The notes under the pieces: generated by a model | What the model saw: only the letters and a program-made list of their open reading frames with translations | Database searches by the model: none | What the model was told of the DNA's origin: nothing | In this document: positions 53,532-62,520 of the stretch, piece by piece | Numbering within the stretch: the stretch's first letter is position 1 | Layout of the letters: every line of letters begins with the position of its first letter | Translations under genes and position numbers: made by a program | From: JBCBRD01 sp039819785 | GTDB lineage: Bacteria; Pseudomonadota; Alphaproteobacteria; Rhizobiales; Hyphomicrobiaceae | Assembly: GCA_039819785.1 (NCBI GenBank) | Contig: JBCBRH010000017.1 | Span: 12,861-76,860, forward strand | DNA length: 64,000 bases | Direction: 5' to 3'

Positions 53532-55166
53532 TTGCAGAAAACGCCGATTGCCAGATTCGACGCACTCGAGGACCGCCAACCTGCCTATGCTCTTGTTGGC
53601 GAGGTGGACTTGGTCGTCGTCAAATACGACGACGTTGTCTCGGTGCTCTATGGCCGCTGTCTGCACCGGGGCGCGTTGATGTCGGATGGGTATGTTGAAG
53701 GCGATAATCTGTTTTGTGGGGTTCACTACTGGGACTATCGGCTCGACAGCGGTGTGTCTGAATACAGCAACGATGAAGCCCTTCAGAAGTTCTCATCATG
53801 GGTCGAAGACGGCGACATCCTCGTTGATGCGGATGAAATCAACGCGTGGGCGAAAGCGCATCCGCAGCCGTTCAAGCGCGATGACTATCTCGGTTTGTAT
53901 GCCGACACCAGCCACGGGACGGATGAAGAACCCCATAATGGTCTCATCCAAAAATATGCCCGCGAAGGTCTTTCCAAAACCGGCCACCATGGTGTCATGG
54001 ATTCCATGGGCGTCCCGCGTGACAAGCTACCGAGTTGGGATGACATCCAGCTTATCACCGCGCAATTGCACAAGCCGCCACTGCTAGATGATGCGCCCGT
54101 CGCGACGGAAGTCGTGATTGGGCCAAATGCGCAAAAGCCGTTGCGATTGGCCATTCCGCTCATGGTGTCCGATATGAGTTTCGGAGCGCTTTCTGAGCCG
54201 GCCAAGCTGGCGTTGGCGCGGGGGGCTGAGATTGCCGGGACCGGCATATGCTCTGGTGAAGGTGGGATGCTGCCTGATGAACAGGCGGCGAACTCGCGGT
54301 ACTTCTATGAGCTTGCATCGGCGCGGTTTGGATTTTCCTGGGACAAGCTGGAGAAGGTTCAGGCGTTTCATTTTAAAGGCGGCCAAGGGGCTAAAACGGG
54401 GACAGGCGGGCATCTGCCTGGAGAAAAAGTCCAAGGGCGGATTGCGGAGGTGCGCGGCTTGGAGCCTGGCGAAGCTGCTGTGTCACCGGCCCGTTTTCCT
54501 GAGTGGACAGAGCCTTCACAGATCCGCGCCTTTGCCGATGAGGTGCGCAACCGGACCGGCGGCATTCCCATTGGTTATAAATTGTCGGCCCAGCATATTG
54601 AGAAGGACATCGATGCCGCGCTTGAAGTGGGTGTCGACTATATCATTCTGGATGGCCGGGGCGGTGGCACCGGGGCTGCGCCTCTGATTTTCCGAGATAA
54701 TATTTCTGTTCCGACCATTCCAGCCTTGGCGCGGGCCCGTCGTCATCTGGATCGATCGGGCCGGTCTGATGTCTCTTTGGTCATTACCGGCGGCTTGCGG
54801 AAACCGGCTGATTTCATCAAAGCACTGGCGATGGGTGCTGATGCGATCGCGCTGTCAAATTCCGCCATGCAGGCGATCGGCTGTCTGGCCATGCGGGCCT
54901 GCCACACCAACAATTGCCCAGTGGGCATTGCAACGCAAAAGCCGCATCTCGTTAATCGTCTGGTCGTCGAGAAGTCCGCTAGGCAACTGGCGAATTTCTT
55001 TGAGGCTTCTGTTGAACTGATGCAGGTGATGGCGCGTGCGTGTGGGCACGATGCCTTGTCGAAGTTTTCAATGGATGACTTGACCACATGGAAGAGCGAC
55101 ATGGCCGCTCTTTCCGGTGTGCCGTATGGCGGCGTCGGTGGGGTCACAGGTGTGGCTGCCGTTTAA
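53532..55166 (+). CDS. Rieske-glutamate synthase-like FMN/3Fe-4S fusion protein
   Basis: About 544 residues. The N-terminal ~100 residues are a Rieske [2Fe-2S] domain with C43-x-H45 (RCLHRG) and C62-x2-H65 (CGVHYWDY). The rest is the FMN-binding glutamate synthase domain: IPLMVSDMSFGALSEPAKLA, FKGGQGAKTGTGGHLPGEKV, ILDGRGGGTGAAP, and a [3Fe-4S] motif C451-x5-C457-x4-C462 (CLAMRACHTNNC). It lacks the glutaminase and central domains of true GOGAT, so it is not ordinary GltB. TTG at 53532 was chosen because GGAGGGG lies five bases upstream; GTG 53415 would add 39 unrelated residues. It is followed after 53 bases by a second Rieske fusion. Electron transfer between FMN and the iron-sulfur centres is likely; substrate unknown. 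Confidence 0.88.
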   Translation: MQKTPIARFDALEDRQPAYALVGEVDLVVVKYDDVVSVLYGRCLHRGALMSDGYVEGDNLFCGVHYWDYRLDSGVSEYSNDEALQKFSSWVEDGDILVDADEINAWAKAHPQPFKRDDYLGLYADTSHGTDEEPHNGLIQKYAREGLSKTGHHGVMDSMGVPRDKLPSWDDIQLITAQLHKPPLLDDAPVATEVVIGPNAQKPLRLAIPLMVSDMSFGALSEPAKLALARGAEIAGTGICSGEGGMLPDEQAANSRYFYELASARFGFSWDKLEKVQAFHFKGGQGAKTGTGGHLPGEKVQGRIAEVRGLEPGEAAVSPARFPEWTEPSQIRAFADEVRNRTGGIPIGYKLSAQHIEKDIDAALEVGVDYIILDGRGGGTGAAPLIFRDNISVPTIPALARARRHLDRSGRSDVSLVITGGLRKPADFIKALAMGADAIALSNSAMQAIGCLAMRACHTNNCPVGIATQKPHLVNRLVVEKSARQLANFFEASVELMQVMARACGHDALSKFSMDDLTTWKSDMAALSGVPYGGVGGVTGVAAV

Positions 55167-55219
55167 TCCAGACACCGAAGTTAGTAGTCGCAGTGAAAGT
55201 CGCGTTCAGGAGAGTTGAG

Positions 55220-57196
55220 ATGGACGACACATCCTTGGAGTGGATCGATGTTGGACACGTGGACGACCTGCCCGACGGCAGGGTGATGACCGTTACGCCG
55301 AGGACGCAGTCGGTCTGCCTGTCTCATTTCAATGGCCAGTGGGCGGCGATGGACAACCGGTGTCCGCACCAAGGTGGGCCACTTGGCGAGGGCTCTATCG
55401 AAACAGGAACGGATGGCCAATGCTGGATCAGATGCCCCTGGCATGGCTGGGACTTCGACCCTGTCACAGGTAAACCACCTGGTGGTCACGCCGACACTGG
55501 TCAAACGCTTTTTCCAGTCGAAATTCGCGATGGACGTATCCTCATAGGGCTGGAACCAGAGCCGCCGCATGATCGCACGGTGTCTGATGTGATGGCCGAG
55601 ACCATGGTCAATTGGGGCGTGAAGCGGGTGTTCGGAATGGTCGGCCATTCCAACCTGGGGCTGGCCGACGCCATTCGGTTGCGCGCTGCCGACGGGGACT
55701 TGAGCTACATTGGAATTCGTCACGAGGGTGCTGCAGCATTTGCGGCGTCGGCCTATGGAAAACTGACGGGGCGGCCAGCGGCGTGTCTTGCGATTGCTGG
55801 GCCTGGTGCGACCAACCTGCTAACCGGGCTTTGGGATGCCAAAGTCGACCGTTCACCGGTGCTGGCGCTAACGGGTCAAGTGCAGACGCAGGTGTTTGGC
55901 CCAGGCGCGTTCCAGGACATTGATCTGAAGTCGGCGTTTGAATCTGTGAGCCGGTTCTCCCAACCGGTGCTGACGACGTCCAACCATGCCGAGTTGATGT
56001 CCCTGGCCTGTAAGACTGCGATTGTCGAGCGGGACGTGGCGCATCTGATCTTTCCCGACGATACGCAGACTATTCCCAGTGATGCCAAGGCGAAGGGGCC
56101 TCAGGGCCGGTTGGGCGGGACCAGGATCATCCCATCCGAGGATGACATCGATAGTGCCGTAAGAATGATCAGCGAAGCCCGACGGCCGATGGTCGTGATC
56201 GGGCACGGGGCTGTTGATGCGCGTGATGATGTGATTGCGCTGGCAGAAAAAATCGGTGCGCCGGTGGTCACCACCTTCAAGGGCAAGGGGCTCATTCCAG
56301 ACACCCATCCGAATGCCGCTGGAGTGCTAGGCCGGTCAGGTACGCCGATTGCAAGTTGGTTCATGAATGAGACCGATCTCATCATCGCGCTGGGATCGTC
56401 GTTTGCCAACCATACCGGGATCGAGCCGTCCAAACCCATCATTCAGGTGGACTTTGAGGCCATGCAACTTGGCAAGTTCCATCCTGTGGCCTTGCCGGTA
56501 TGGGGTGAGATTGCTGCGTTTTGTGAAGCGGTTGGCAAACGCGTTTTGCGTCCAGCCGATGCTGCCGATCAATTGGCTGAACTCAAGGAGCGCTGGGGAA
56601 TCTGGCGCGCTGAAAAACGTAACCGGCTCGATGAGGATCATGGGCGCGGCGTTCACGCAGCGTCGGTTTTTGAAAGCCTAACCCGGTTGTGCCCCAGCGA
56701 TGCGATCATCGCCGTGGACGTTGGCAACAACACTTATTCCTTCGGGCGTTATTTTGAAACGCAGGGGCAGCGCGTTTTGATGTCGGGATATCTCGGGTCG
56801 ATCGGGTTTGGTCTGCCAGCGGCGATCGGGGCGTGGGCTGCGACGCAGGACTTTGATGCGTATCGCGGTCGCAAGGTGGTCTCGATTTCGGGTGATGGCG
56901 GGTTTGGCCAATACGCCATGGAGTTCACCACGGCTGTGAAGTACGGGATGGATATCACCCATATCCTCTTGAACAATTCCGAGTTGGGTAAGATCTCAAA
57001 AGAGCAGCGGGCGGGTGAATGGCCCGTCTGGGAGACGGGTCTCCAGAACCCGCCGTTCTCGACGTTTGCGAGGTTGTGCGGCGGACATGGTGCACGCGTG
57101 ACGCAGGCTGATGACTTGGACGCATCGATTACGGAGGCTCTGGCTTTCAATGGTCCAGCACTGGTGGAGATTGTAACCGACCCAGACCTTGTCTGA
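55220..57196 (+). CDS. Rieske-thiamine diphosphate enzyme fusion (pyruvate oxidase/acetolactate synthase-like)
   Basis: 658 residues. The N-terminal ~110 residues are a Rieske domain with C48-x-H50 (CPHQGG) and C72-x2-H75 (CPWHGWDFD). The remainder is a complete ThDP-enzyme: the catalytic Glu is E169 (RHEGAAAF), the cofactor motif runs from GDGG (G558) to NN (N585-N586), and GPGATNLLTGLWDAKVDRSP is typical of POX/ALS enzymes. ATG at 55220 follows AGGAG at seven bases. It probably decarboxylates a 2-oxo acid and passes electrons to the Rieske centre, which is inference; pyruvate oxidases normally use FAD for this. It is in one operon with the preceding Rieske fusion and lies 98 bases before malic enzyme. 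Confidence 0.9.
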   Translation: MDDTSLEWIDVGHVDDLPDGRVMTVTPRTQSVCLSHFNGQWAAMDNRCPHQGGPLGEGSIETGTDGQCWIRCPWHGWDFDPVTGKPPGGHADTGQTLFPVEIRDGRILIGLEPEPPHDRTVSDVMAETMVNWGVKRVFGMVGHSNLGLADAIRLRAADGDLSYIGIRHEGAAAFAASAYGKLTGRPAACLAIAGPGATNLLTGLWDAKVDRSPVLALTGQVQTQVFGPGAFQDIDLKSAFESVSRFSQPVLTTSNHAELMSLACKTAIVERDVAHLIFPDDTQTIPSDAKAKGPQGRLGGTRIIPSEDDIDSAVRMISEARRPMVVIGHGAVDARDDVIALAEKIGAPVVTTFKGKGLIPDTHPNAAGVLGRSGTPIASWFMNETDLIIALGSSFANHTGIEPSKPIIQVDFEAMQLGKFHPVALPVWGEIAAFCEAVGKRVLRPADAADQLAELKERWGIWRAEKRNRLDEDHGRGVHAASVFESLTRLCPSDAIIAVDVGNNTYSFGRYFETQGQRVLMSGYLGSIGFGLPAAIGAWAATQDFDAYRGRKVVSISGDGGFGQYAMEFTTAVKYGMDITHILLNNSELGKISKEQRAGEWPVWETGLQNPPFSTFARLCGGHGARVTQADDLDASITEALAFNGPALVEIVTDPDLV

Positions 57197-57294
57197 TCCG
57201 ACGCCACGTGTTCAGGGCACGTCTGAGCTGAGTGTATGTTGGTGATAGGCGTCCTCAACGGCGAAAAAAGAAACCATAAAAAAGGCAGCCAGAC

Positions 57295-58896
57295 ATGAGC
57301 GGACAAGATCTCCTGACGAATGCCGCACTCAATAAGTCCACTGCTTTCAAACCGGATGAACGCCAACGCCTCGGACTTCGCGGTTTGTTACCGCCGCATG
57401 TCAGCACCCAGGAAAAGCAGCTCGACCGGGTCCTGGAGAACCTTCGGCGTAAGTCTGACGACATCGAAAAATACGTGTTCCTGACCGCTCTCCAGGATCG
57501 CAACGAGCGGCTGTTTTACCGTGCTGTGATGGAGAATATTTCAGAGGTCATGCCGCTGATCTACACGCCAACGGTTGGGCAGGCGTGTCGTGAGTTTGCA
57601 CATATTTTCCGGCGGCCGCGTGGATTCTACATTACCCCCGATGATCGCGGAGATATTCGCAGCATTTTGAACAACTGGCGGGAAGAGGATGTGCGCATCG
57701 TCGTTGTGACGGATGGCGAACGGATCCTTGGGCTGGGTGATCTTGGTGCCAACGGCATGGGTATTCCCATCGGGAAACTCGCTTTGTATGTGGCGTGTGC
57801 CGGTATCGAACCGAGCCAGTGTCTGCCGGTGATGCTGGACGTGGGGACGGGTAACGTCAGCCTTCGGGAAGACCCGCTTTATCTTGGTATTCCAAAGCCG
57901 CGGCTTGAGGGTGATGATTACACGGCACTGGTCGATGAGTTTGTGGAAGCTGTTCAAGACAGGTACCCGAAAGCGCTGATCCAATTTGAGGATTTTCTGA
58001 CGCCGAATGCCTATCGGCTGCTTCGGCGCTACCGCGACCGGGTGTTGTGTTTCAACGATGACATTCAGGGCACGGCTGCTGTCACATTGGCTGGCATAAT
58101 GGCGTCAACGCGGGTCTCAGGCGTTCCGTTCAAGGATCTGCGGATCATGTTCCTTGGCGCTGGATCTGCTGCCACAGGGATTGCTGATCTGACGACGGCA
58201 GCGTTTGAGGTCGAAGGGTTGTCTGAGGAAGAGGCCAAGCAGCGTATCTGGTTTGTCGATATCGATGGGCTTTTGACGTCACGGCGGCAAACGATTGCAG
58301 AACACAGCAAGCCTTATGCCCATGACCATGAACCCATGGGTTTTCTGGATGCGATTTCTGAGATCAAGCCGCATATTTTGATTGGAGCGACTGGCGCGCC
58401 AGGGCTTTTCAATGAGGCTGTCATTCGGCGCATGGCGGAATTCAATGAACGGCCTGGGATCTTTGCACTCTCCAACCCGACATCGCGTGCGGAGTGTACC
58501 GCGCAGCATGCTTACGACTGGAGCGATGGCCGCGCGATCTTCGTCAGTGGCAGCCCGTTTGCGCCGGTTGAACGCAACGGCCAGGTTTTCAAGCCAGGGC
58601 AGGGTAACAACGCCTACATCTTCCCGGGGATCGGGCTTGGCGCGATTACGGCTCAGGCTGCGACCATACCAGAAGAGCTGTTCCTGGTTGCCGCGCGGTC
58701 TTTGTCTGAACAAGTGCAGGCCAGCGATTTGGAAGCCGGCTCATTGTTTCCGCCGCTGGATGATATCTTGAAGGTGTCGTGGAAGATTGCAGCCGATGTC
58801 GCCGGTCAGGCCCGGGCGCTGGGGCTGGCTCGTGCTGATTTGCCCGATGACATCCACGCGCACATTCAGGCTAATGCTTACGATCCGCGATATTGA
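57295..58896 (+). CDS. NAD-type malic enzyme (malate dehydrogenase, oxaloacetate-decarboxylating)
   Basis: A 533-residue large-form malic enzyme of the MaeA/SfcA type, converting malate to pyruvate and CO2. Motifs include PLIYTPTVGQACREF, VVTDGERILGLGDLGANGMG, the metal-binding FEDF and FNDDIQGTAAVTLAGI, the nucleotide site FLGAGSAATGIADL (near residue 285) and FALSNPTSRAECTAQHAY. Without the phosphotransacetylase-like tail found in many alphaproteobacterial malic enzymes, it is closer to the E. coli MaeA form. Position after the ThDP gene suggests that it may supply pyruvate to that enzyme, which is inference. Confidence 0.95.
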   Translation: MSGQDLLTNAALNKSTAFKPDERQRLGLRGLLPPHVSTQEKQLDRVLENLRRKSDDIEKYVFLTALQDRNERLFYRAVMENISEVMPLIYTPTVGQACREFAHIFRRPRGFYITPDDRGDIRSILNNWREEDVRIVVVTDGERILGLGDLGANGMGIPIGKLALYVACAGIEPSQCLPVMLDVGTGNVSLREDPLYLGIPKPRLEGDDYTALVDEFVEAVQDRYPKALIQFEDFLTPNAYRLLRRYRDRVLCFNDDIQGTAAVTLAGIMASTRVSGVPFKDLRIMFLGAGSAATGIADLTTAAFEVEGLSEEEAKQRIWFVDIDGLLTSRRQTIAEHSKPYAHDHEPMGFLDAISEIKPHILIGATGAPGLFNEAVIRRMAEFNERPGIFALSNPTSRAECTAQHAYDWSDGRAIFVSGSPFAPVERNGQVFKPGQGNNAYIFPGIGLGAITAQAATIPEELFLVAARSLSEQVQASDLEAGSLFPPLDDILKVSWKIAADVAGQARALGLARADLPDDIHAHIQANAYDPRY

Positions 58897-58951
58897 TTGG
58901 CGAGCTGGTTTTGGTCAGCGCTGATGGGGCGTGCTTTGCTGATGGCAGGCA

Positions 58952-59557
58952 TTACTTCGTGGCTTGAATACCGGCGACCGCGTGGGCGACAAGGAGCCTG
59001 ATGCGTCGGGCGCACTGGGTCGGCTCAAACGTGCCGAGCTTGGCGTCGAGCGACAATAAGACGATTCCGTGCACAGCGCCAAAGAGCGCATAGGCGGTGT
59101 CGGACCGTTTCTCAGGGTCGTCGATCGTGTCTGCCAATTGCGTCTCGATCATTGCGAGCAGTTGCCGCCGGTCTTCGCCGAAACGCTCCGGGATGGGTTT
59201 GTCTACGGGCAGGCGATGCTCGAAAACGGCGCGCCATCTGTTCTGGTTGGCGGAGGCAAAATCCAAGTAGGTGACGGCCAATGTGTTCAGACGGGCTTCC
59301 AGGTTTTCTTTGGTTGAACGTTGAGACGCGGCGGTCATGATGCTTCCGAGAATTTTGAGCGTGCGTGCGTTGGTCTCTATGATAAGCCCGTGGATGTCTC
59401 CGAAGATGTTGTACAGGGTGCCGATTGAGCAGTCGGCTTCACGCGCGACACGGCGTGCCTGAAGGGCATCGAGGCCGGTTTCGGTCACCAACGCTTCGGC
59501 AACGGCCAAGAGCCGTTCCCGCGTGCGGTCGCGATATCCCTCCTCGTGCGTGCTCAT
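58952..59557 (-). CDS. TetR-family transcriptional regulator
   Basis: A 201-residue regulator. The N-terminal helix-turn-helix is ARRVAREADCSIGTLYNIFG, within the usual TetR_N frame starting RERLLAVAEALVTETGLDAL. The C-terminal domain has the helix signature RWRAVFEHRLPVDKPIPERF and ALFGAVHGIVLLSLDAKLG, as in TetR members with a WHG-type ligand domain. ATG at 59557 follows a weak AGG. It is convergent with the malic enzyme gene; its targets and ligand are not known, and no operator palindrome is obvious near its own start. Confidence 0.9.
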   Translation of the reverse strand: MSTHEEGYRDRTRERLLAVAEALVTETGLDALQARRVAREADCSIGTLYNIFGDIHGLIIETNARTLKILGSIMTAASQRSTKENLEARLNTLAVTYLDFASANQNRWRAVFEHRLPVDKPIPERFGEDRRQLLAMIETQLADTIDDPEKRSDTAYALFGAVHGIVLLSLDAKLGTFEPTQCARRIRLLVAHAVAGIQATK

Positions 59558-59875
59558 CACCTGCTGGTCCTTTTTGAGGGCGCATTTTTCCGCGTATGGC
59601 CAAACGGCCAGCCCTTGTCCTATGTCATCAGGATTGCTTGCTTCGAACGATGTTCATAATATCCTTGCACAGGTTTGCATGCGCGTCTGAAATCGCTCAT
59701 GCGCAGGATTATTTTGATCGGGCTACGTAACCGACCTGACCGAGGTGTGTTGGGCAGTGGCGTATTGGGCGATTTCCACAGGGCTGCGGGCTTTCCAAAG
59801 CCATTGCCTTGGCTCGGGAAGTCGGGCCAACCATCGCTTCGACTGGAGCTATGAGCTGCGTTTGTGCCCGGTGAA

Positions 59876-60091
59876 ATGGAATGGAACTCAAGGCGAATGG
59901 GCCTGTTTGAGGCCTTCGACAACCTTGCTGACGTCGATGTCCGTCCGGGGCTTGATGGCGGTTATGCTGCCAAAATGGCGGAGGCTGTGTCTGCATCCCT
60001 ACCAGATGCATCCGTTCGTTGGATGCCGACCGCCAGTACGATCATGAGGTCTTGGGTCTTGGGGGGTGGGTCTTGGGGGAGGGATCATTGA
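59876..60091 (+). CDS. weak candidate ORF of unknown function
   Basis: A 71-residue frame starting MEWNSRRMGLFEAFDNLADV and continuing GYAAKMAEAVSASLPDASVR. The composition is protein-like, but there is no good ribosome site and no recognised family, and its 3' end lies in the G-rich tract. It may be spurious. Confidence 0.2.
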   Translation: MEWNSRRMGLFEAFDNLADVDVRPGLDGGYAAKMAEAVSASLPDASVRWMPTASTIMRSWVLGGGSWGRDH

Positions 60092-60151
60092 TGATGTTTG
60101 TGAAAGCACCGTCACAAGCCAAGCAAAGCCTGGATGGAGCCCCCACAGACC

Positions 60152-60191
60152 GCAAGGGCGCCCCGACCAGTATGGTCAGAGACGCCCTTGC
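60152..60191 (-). terminator. long hairpin at the 3' end of the porin-like gene
   Basis: GCAAGGGCG (60152-60160) and CGCCCTTGC (60183-60191) form a 9-bp stem, with an inner GACCA/TGGTC stem. It lies just beyond the stop of the porin-like gene on the minus strand. There is no T-run, so it may be a Rho-dependent end or an mRNA-stabilising hairpin. Confidence 0.55.
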
Positions 60192-60215
60192 TCATGTCCC
60201 GGGAGACGGGAAAGA

Positions 60216-61544
60216 CTAGCGAAGCGTGTTGAGCACGGCCTCAGGATCAAACGAGGTTTTGAACCCGATACCGAAGATCAGCTTTTCAACATCGGCGGTT
60301 TTCACGTTATTGCTGTCATCGTCAAAGAATTCCGCGTATTTGCCTTCGACGTAGAGACCCTTCAAGATCGGCGTCATAGGGACCTTGACATAAACACCGA
60401 CTTCTTCGCCGATATCCAAACCGCCTTCATCCGTGTCGAAGTCGTGATACTGGAATTTCATCAAGGCACCGTTTGCAAATCCTGCCAGTGGTCCCGTGAC
60501 GCCTTTTACTTTGTAAGTCAGGTCGACATAAAGGTCCTGCAAACCCTGGTTTGGCGTTGCGAGAAATTGGTCGGCAAAGCCATTGAATTTATGCAGAGTT
60601 GCGAAAGGCGTTTGGAAACCGCGAATGCCGTCATCGCTTCCAAGCAATTCGTATCCTCCGGTCAGGGTGAAACCGGCAAAACTCAGTGCGGGCGCGACAT
60701 GCACATAGCTTGCAGAATAGTCCACCGGGCTGTCGCCGGTGTCTGTTTGAAACGCATATTCCGCGTAATATTTAAAAGCTAGACCGGGCAGAATCGTCTG
60801 TTTTCCGCTGAAATTAAATCCGACCGAATTGTTGGACAGGACATCGGCTGCGCTGAAGACTTCTGTGTAGTAGTTATAGATATTCAATTTTCCGAACGGC
60901 AGACCCGAGTATGTCATCTGCCCCAGGTGAATATTTGTGGCCAGATCGCCTTGCAGTGGACCGGCAGTACGTGTGGACCGATCTGAGAAAATGCGGTTCA
61001 CGTTGCCAAAGTAAGCGTAATAAAGCTTGGTGTCGGGCAGCAGCGTCGTGTTGGTGACCTTTGCCCCGTCATATGTTTGATCGTTCTGCCGCCAGCCTAC
61101 ATGGCCGAAAAACCGTTGATTGCCGAGGGCCTCGCGAAACCGACCGCCTTTGATCAGTGTTCCAGGCGCGGGCTTCACTTCTACAAAACCCTGGTTCAAT
61201 TCTGCTGACTCAACATCGGCAACCACAGGTCGATTGGTCTGACCATTGAATGTATTGTTGAACCGCGTATCGCCAAGTTCTGTCACAGCCTCAAATTCGG
61301 CGCCAAATCGTACAAACCCCATCCAAGGGGTGAAAAGGCCGTAGCGACTGCGAAAGGTGTTTGCCTGTGCGTCGAGATCAATATTTTCCTGTGTGACGTT
61401 TTCGGCGCGGTACCGATTGTCAATTACGACCTTCCATTTGTCATCGGTAGCGAGAGCGTCCGATTGAAAAGCGCCTGAGACGACGGCGGATAGTCCGATT
61501 AAAAAACCAAACCTGAAAGTTTTTCGAGCATCCGCAAAAATCAT
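60216..61544 (-). CDS. porin-like outer-membrane beta-barrel (alginate-export-like)
   Basis: A 442-residue protein with a signal peptide (FGFLIGLSAVVSGAFQSDALA). The mature part is rich in alternating aromatic and polar residues typical of beta-strands, for example KWKVVIDNRYRAENVTQENI, PWMGFVRFGAEFEAVTELGD, FKYYAEYAFQTDTGDSPVDY and GEEVGVYVKVPMTPILKGLY. Overall it resembles alginate-export-like barrels (PF13372-type) and other specific porins. It ends with GFKTSFDP rather than the terminal Phe. AAAGGA lies ten bases before the ATG. It is a single gene. Substrate is unknown. Confidence 0.8.
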   Translation of the reverse strand: MIFADARKTFRFGFLIGLSAVVSGAFQSDALATDDKWKVVIDNRYRAENVTQENIDLDAQANTFRSRYGLFTPWMGFVRFGAEFEAVTELGDTRFNNTFNGQTNRPVVADVESAELNQGFVEVKPAPGTLIKGGRFREALGNQRFFGHVGWRQNDQTYDGAKVTNTTLLPDTKLYYAYFGNVNRIFSDRSTRTAGPLQGDLATNIHLGQMTYSGLPFGKLNIYNYYTEVFSAADVLSNNSVGFNFSGKQTILPGLAFKYYAEYAFQTDTGDSPVDYSASYVHVAPALSFAGFTLTGGYELLGSDDGIRGFQTPFATLHKFNGFADQFLATPNQGLQDLYVDLTYKVKGVTGPLAGFANGALMKFQYHDFDTDEGGLDIGEEVGVYVKVPMTPILKGLYVEGKYAEFFDDDSNNVKTADVEKLIFGIGFKTSFDPEAVLNTLR

Positions 61545-62128
61545 CGTCGCTTGTCCTTTGGAATTCGGGCGCGCGGATTACAACTTTCGCCATCATCCGT
61601 TTCCCGCGCTTCGTAATCGGCCGATCAGCCCAACGGCATTTTGTTGTCGGACTGCGTATTTCAGGGTCGTAGCAAAATTGTTTTTGCGAGAATGTTCAAC
61701 GGCGCTCGGGCGCTTTTTCTGTGTTCACATGCGGCTAAGATGAACCGAAGCCCGTGCATAAAACTGCAGAAGCCGATGCTTTCATCGGAATGCTGAATTG
61801 TTGCGCACGTCGATTGCTTCAACATATTTCTGGCTTGCATGATTTGCACGGGCCCAACGTGTTGATTTTGTGTAATTTTCTTACCTGCTTGCAGTGCTTA
61901 ACGGATATGCAGTGCCGACCCGCTCAATCGTTTGGCAGTTTTGCGACACATCAAAGGTGTTGCGCAGTGGTGTTTCCGCCTGCCAATTCTGATGTAAATC
62001 AGCCACGGACGATATTGTCTTCAGACTGCCTATTGGTCGTATGAGGCGCGCTGATCTGCCTGCAAATGCCGCAAATGCGGGCGTTTTGACACTGGAGCGG
62101 CCGTATTTCAGGTGTCACGCGGTCCTGC

Positions 62129-62296
62129 ATGGAGAATCACCAAATCGTTGTCGCAATCGTTACAGTCGGGGAGTTCATAATCCAGGGAGGAGAGGTCCTG
62201 ATACCTTGTACCGGCGCAGGGACAGATGAAACGTGTTGGTGTGTGGTGCCTCATACCGCCGAGGTGACACTGTGGCCGAGCATATCCGTCTCGTGA
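62129..62296 (+). CDS. candidate 55-residue ORF
   Basis: Starts at ATG 62129 and reads MENHQIVVAIVTVGEFIIQG, then a cysteine-containing segment CTGAGTDETCWCVV and a short tail. It is protein-like but without a strong ribosome site. It overlaps the next small ORF by 25 bases. No family recognised. Confidence 0.28.
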   Translation: MENHQIVVAIVTVGEFIIQGGEVLIPCTGAGTDETCWCVVPHTAEVTLWPSISVS

Positions 62297-62412
62297 GACT
62301 TGAAGAACTGTCAGAGCGCGATTTTCGTCGACATGCGGAGGGAGGGTTATTCGATAATCCAGCTGGCCTGCGCATATGGGTGATGGCCGGATTGGCAAAT
62401 GACTTGCCTTGA
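62272..62412 (+). CDS. candidate 46-residue ORF
   Basis: GTG at 62272 has GAGG seven bases upstream. The product reads AEHIRLVRLEELSERDFRRH, then AEGGLFDNPAGLRIWVMAGL and a short end. The composition is strongly protein-like. The frame is open from 62233, so a longer form with 59 residues is possible. Function unknown; it overlaps the preceding ORF, which suggests coupling. Confidence 0.4.
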   Translation: MAEHIRLVRLEELSERDFRRHAEGGLFDNPAGLRIWVMAGLANDLP

Positions 62413-62520
62413 CGGTTTGGGGTTTCGGGTGGCGGCAATCTGCCTGATGTGCCGAAATCCCTGAGGGGAAACGGGGCATGACGGAGGGACAGGATGTGAG
62501 ACACGGACCAGCGTGATCGA

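Larger units (their letters stand above)
59561..60215. other. 655-bp region between tetR and the porin-like gene
   Basis: It holds one weak candidate ORF (59876-60091), a G-rich tract with two 13-base repeats (60053-60083), and a long hairpin that ends the porin-like gene (60152-60191). Another short frame (60091-60219, starting MMFVKAPSQAKQSL, after a GGGGGAGGG tract) crosses that hairpin and the porin stop and is probably fortuitous. Confidence 0.5.

Noticed and set aside
61754..62044. 96-codon plus-strand frame with many Cys and Leu
   Set aside because: No ribosome site, GTG start, composition not protein-like compared with neighbours.
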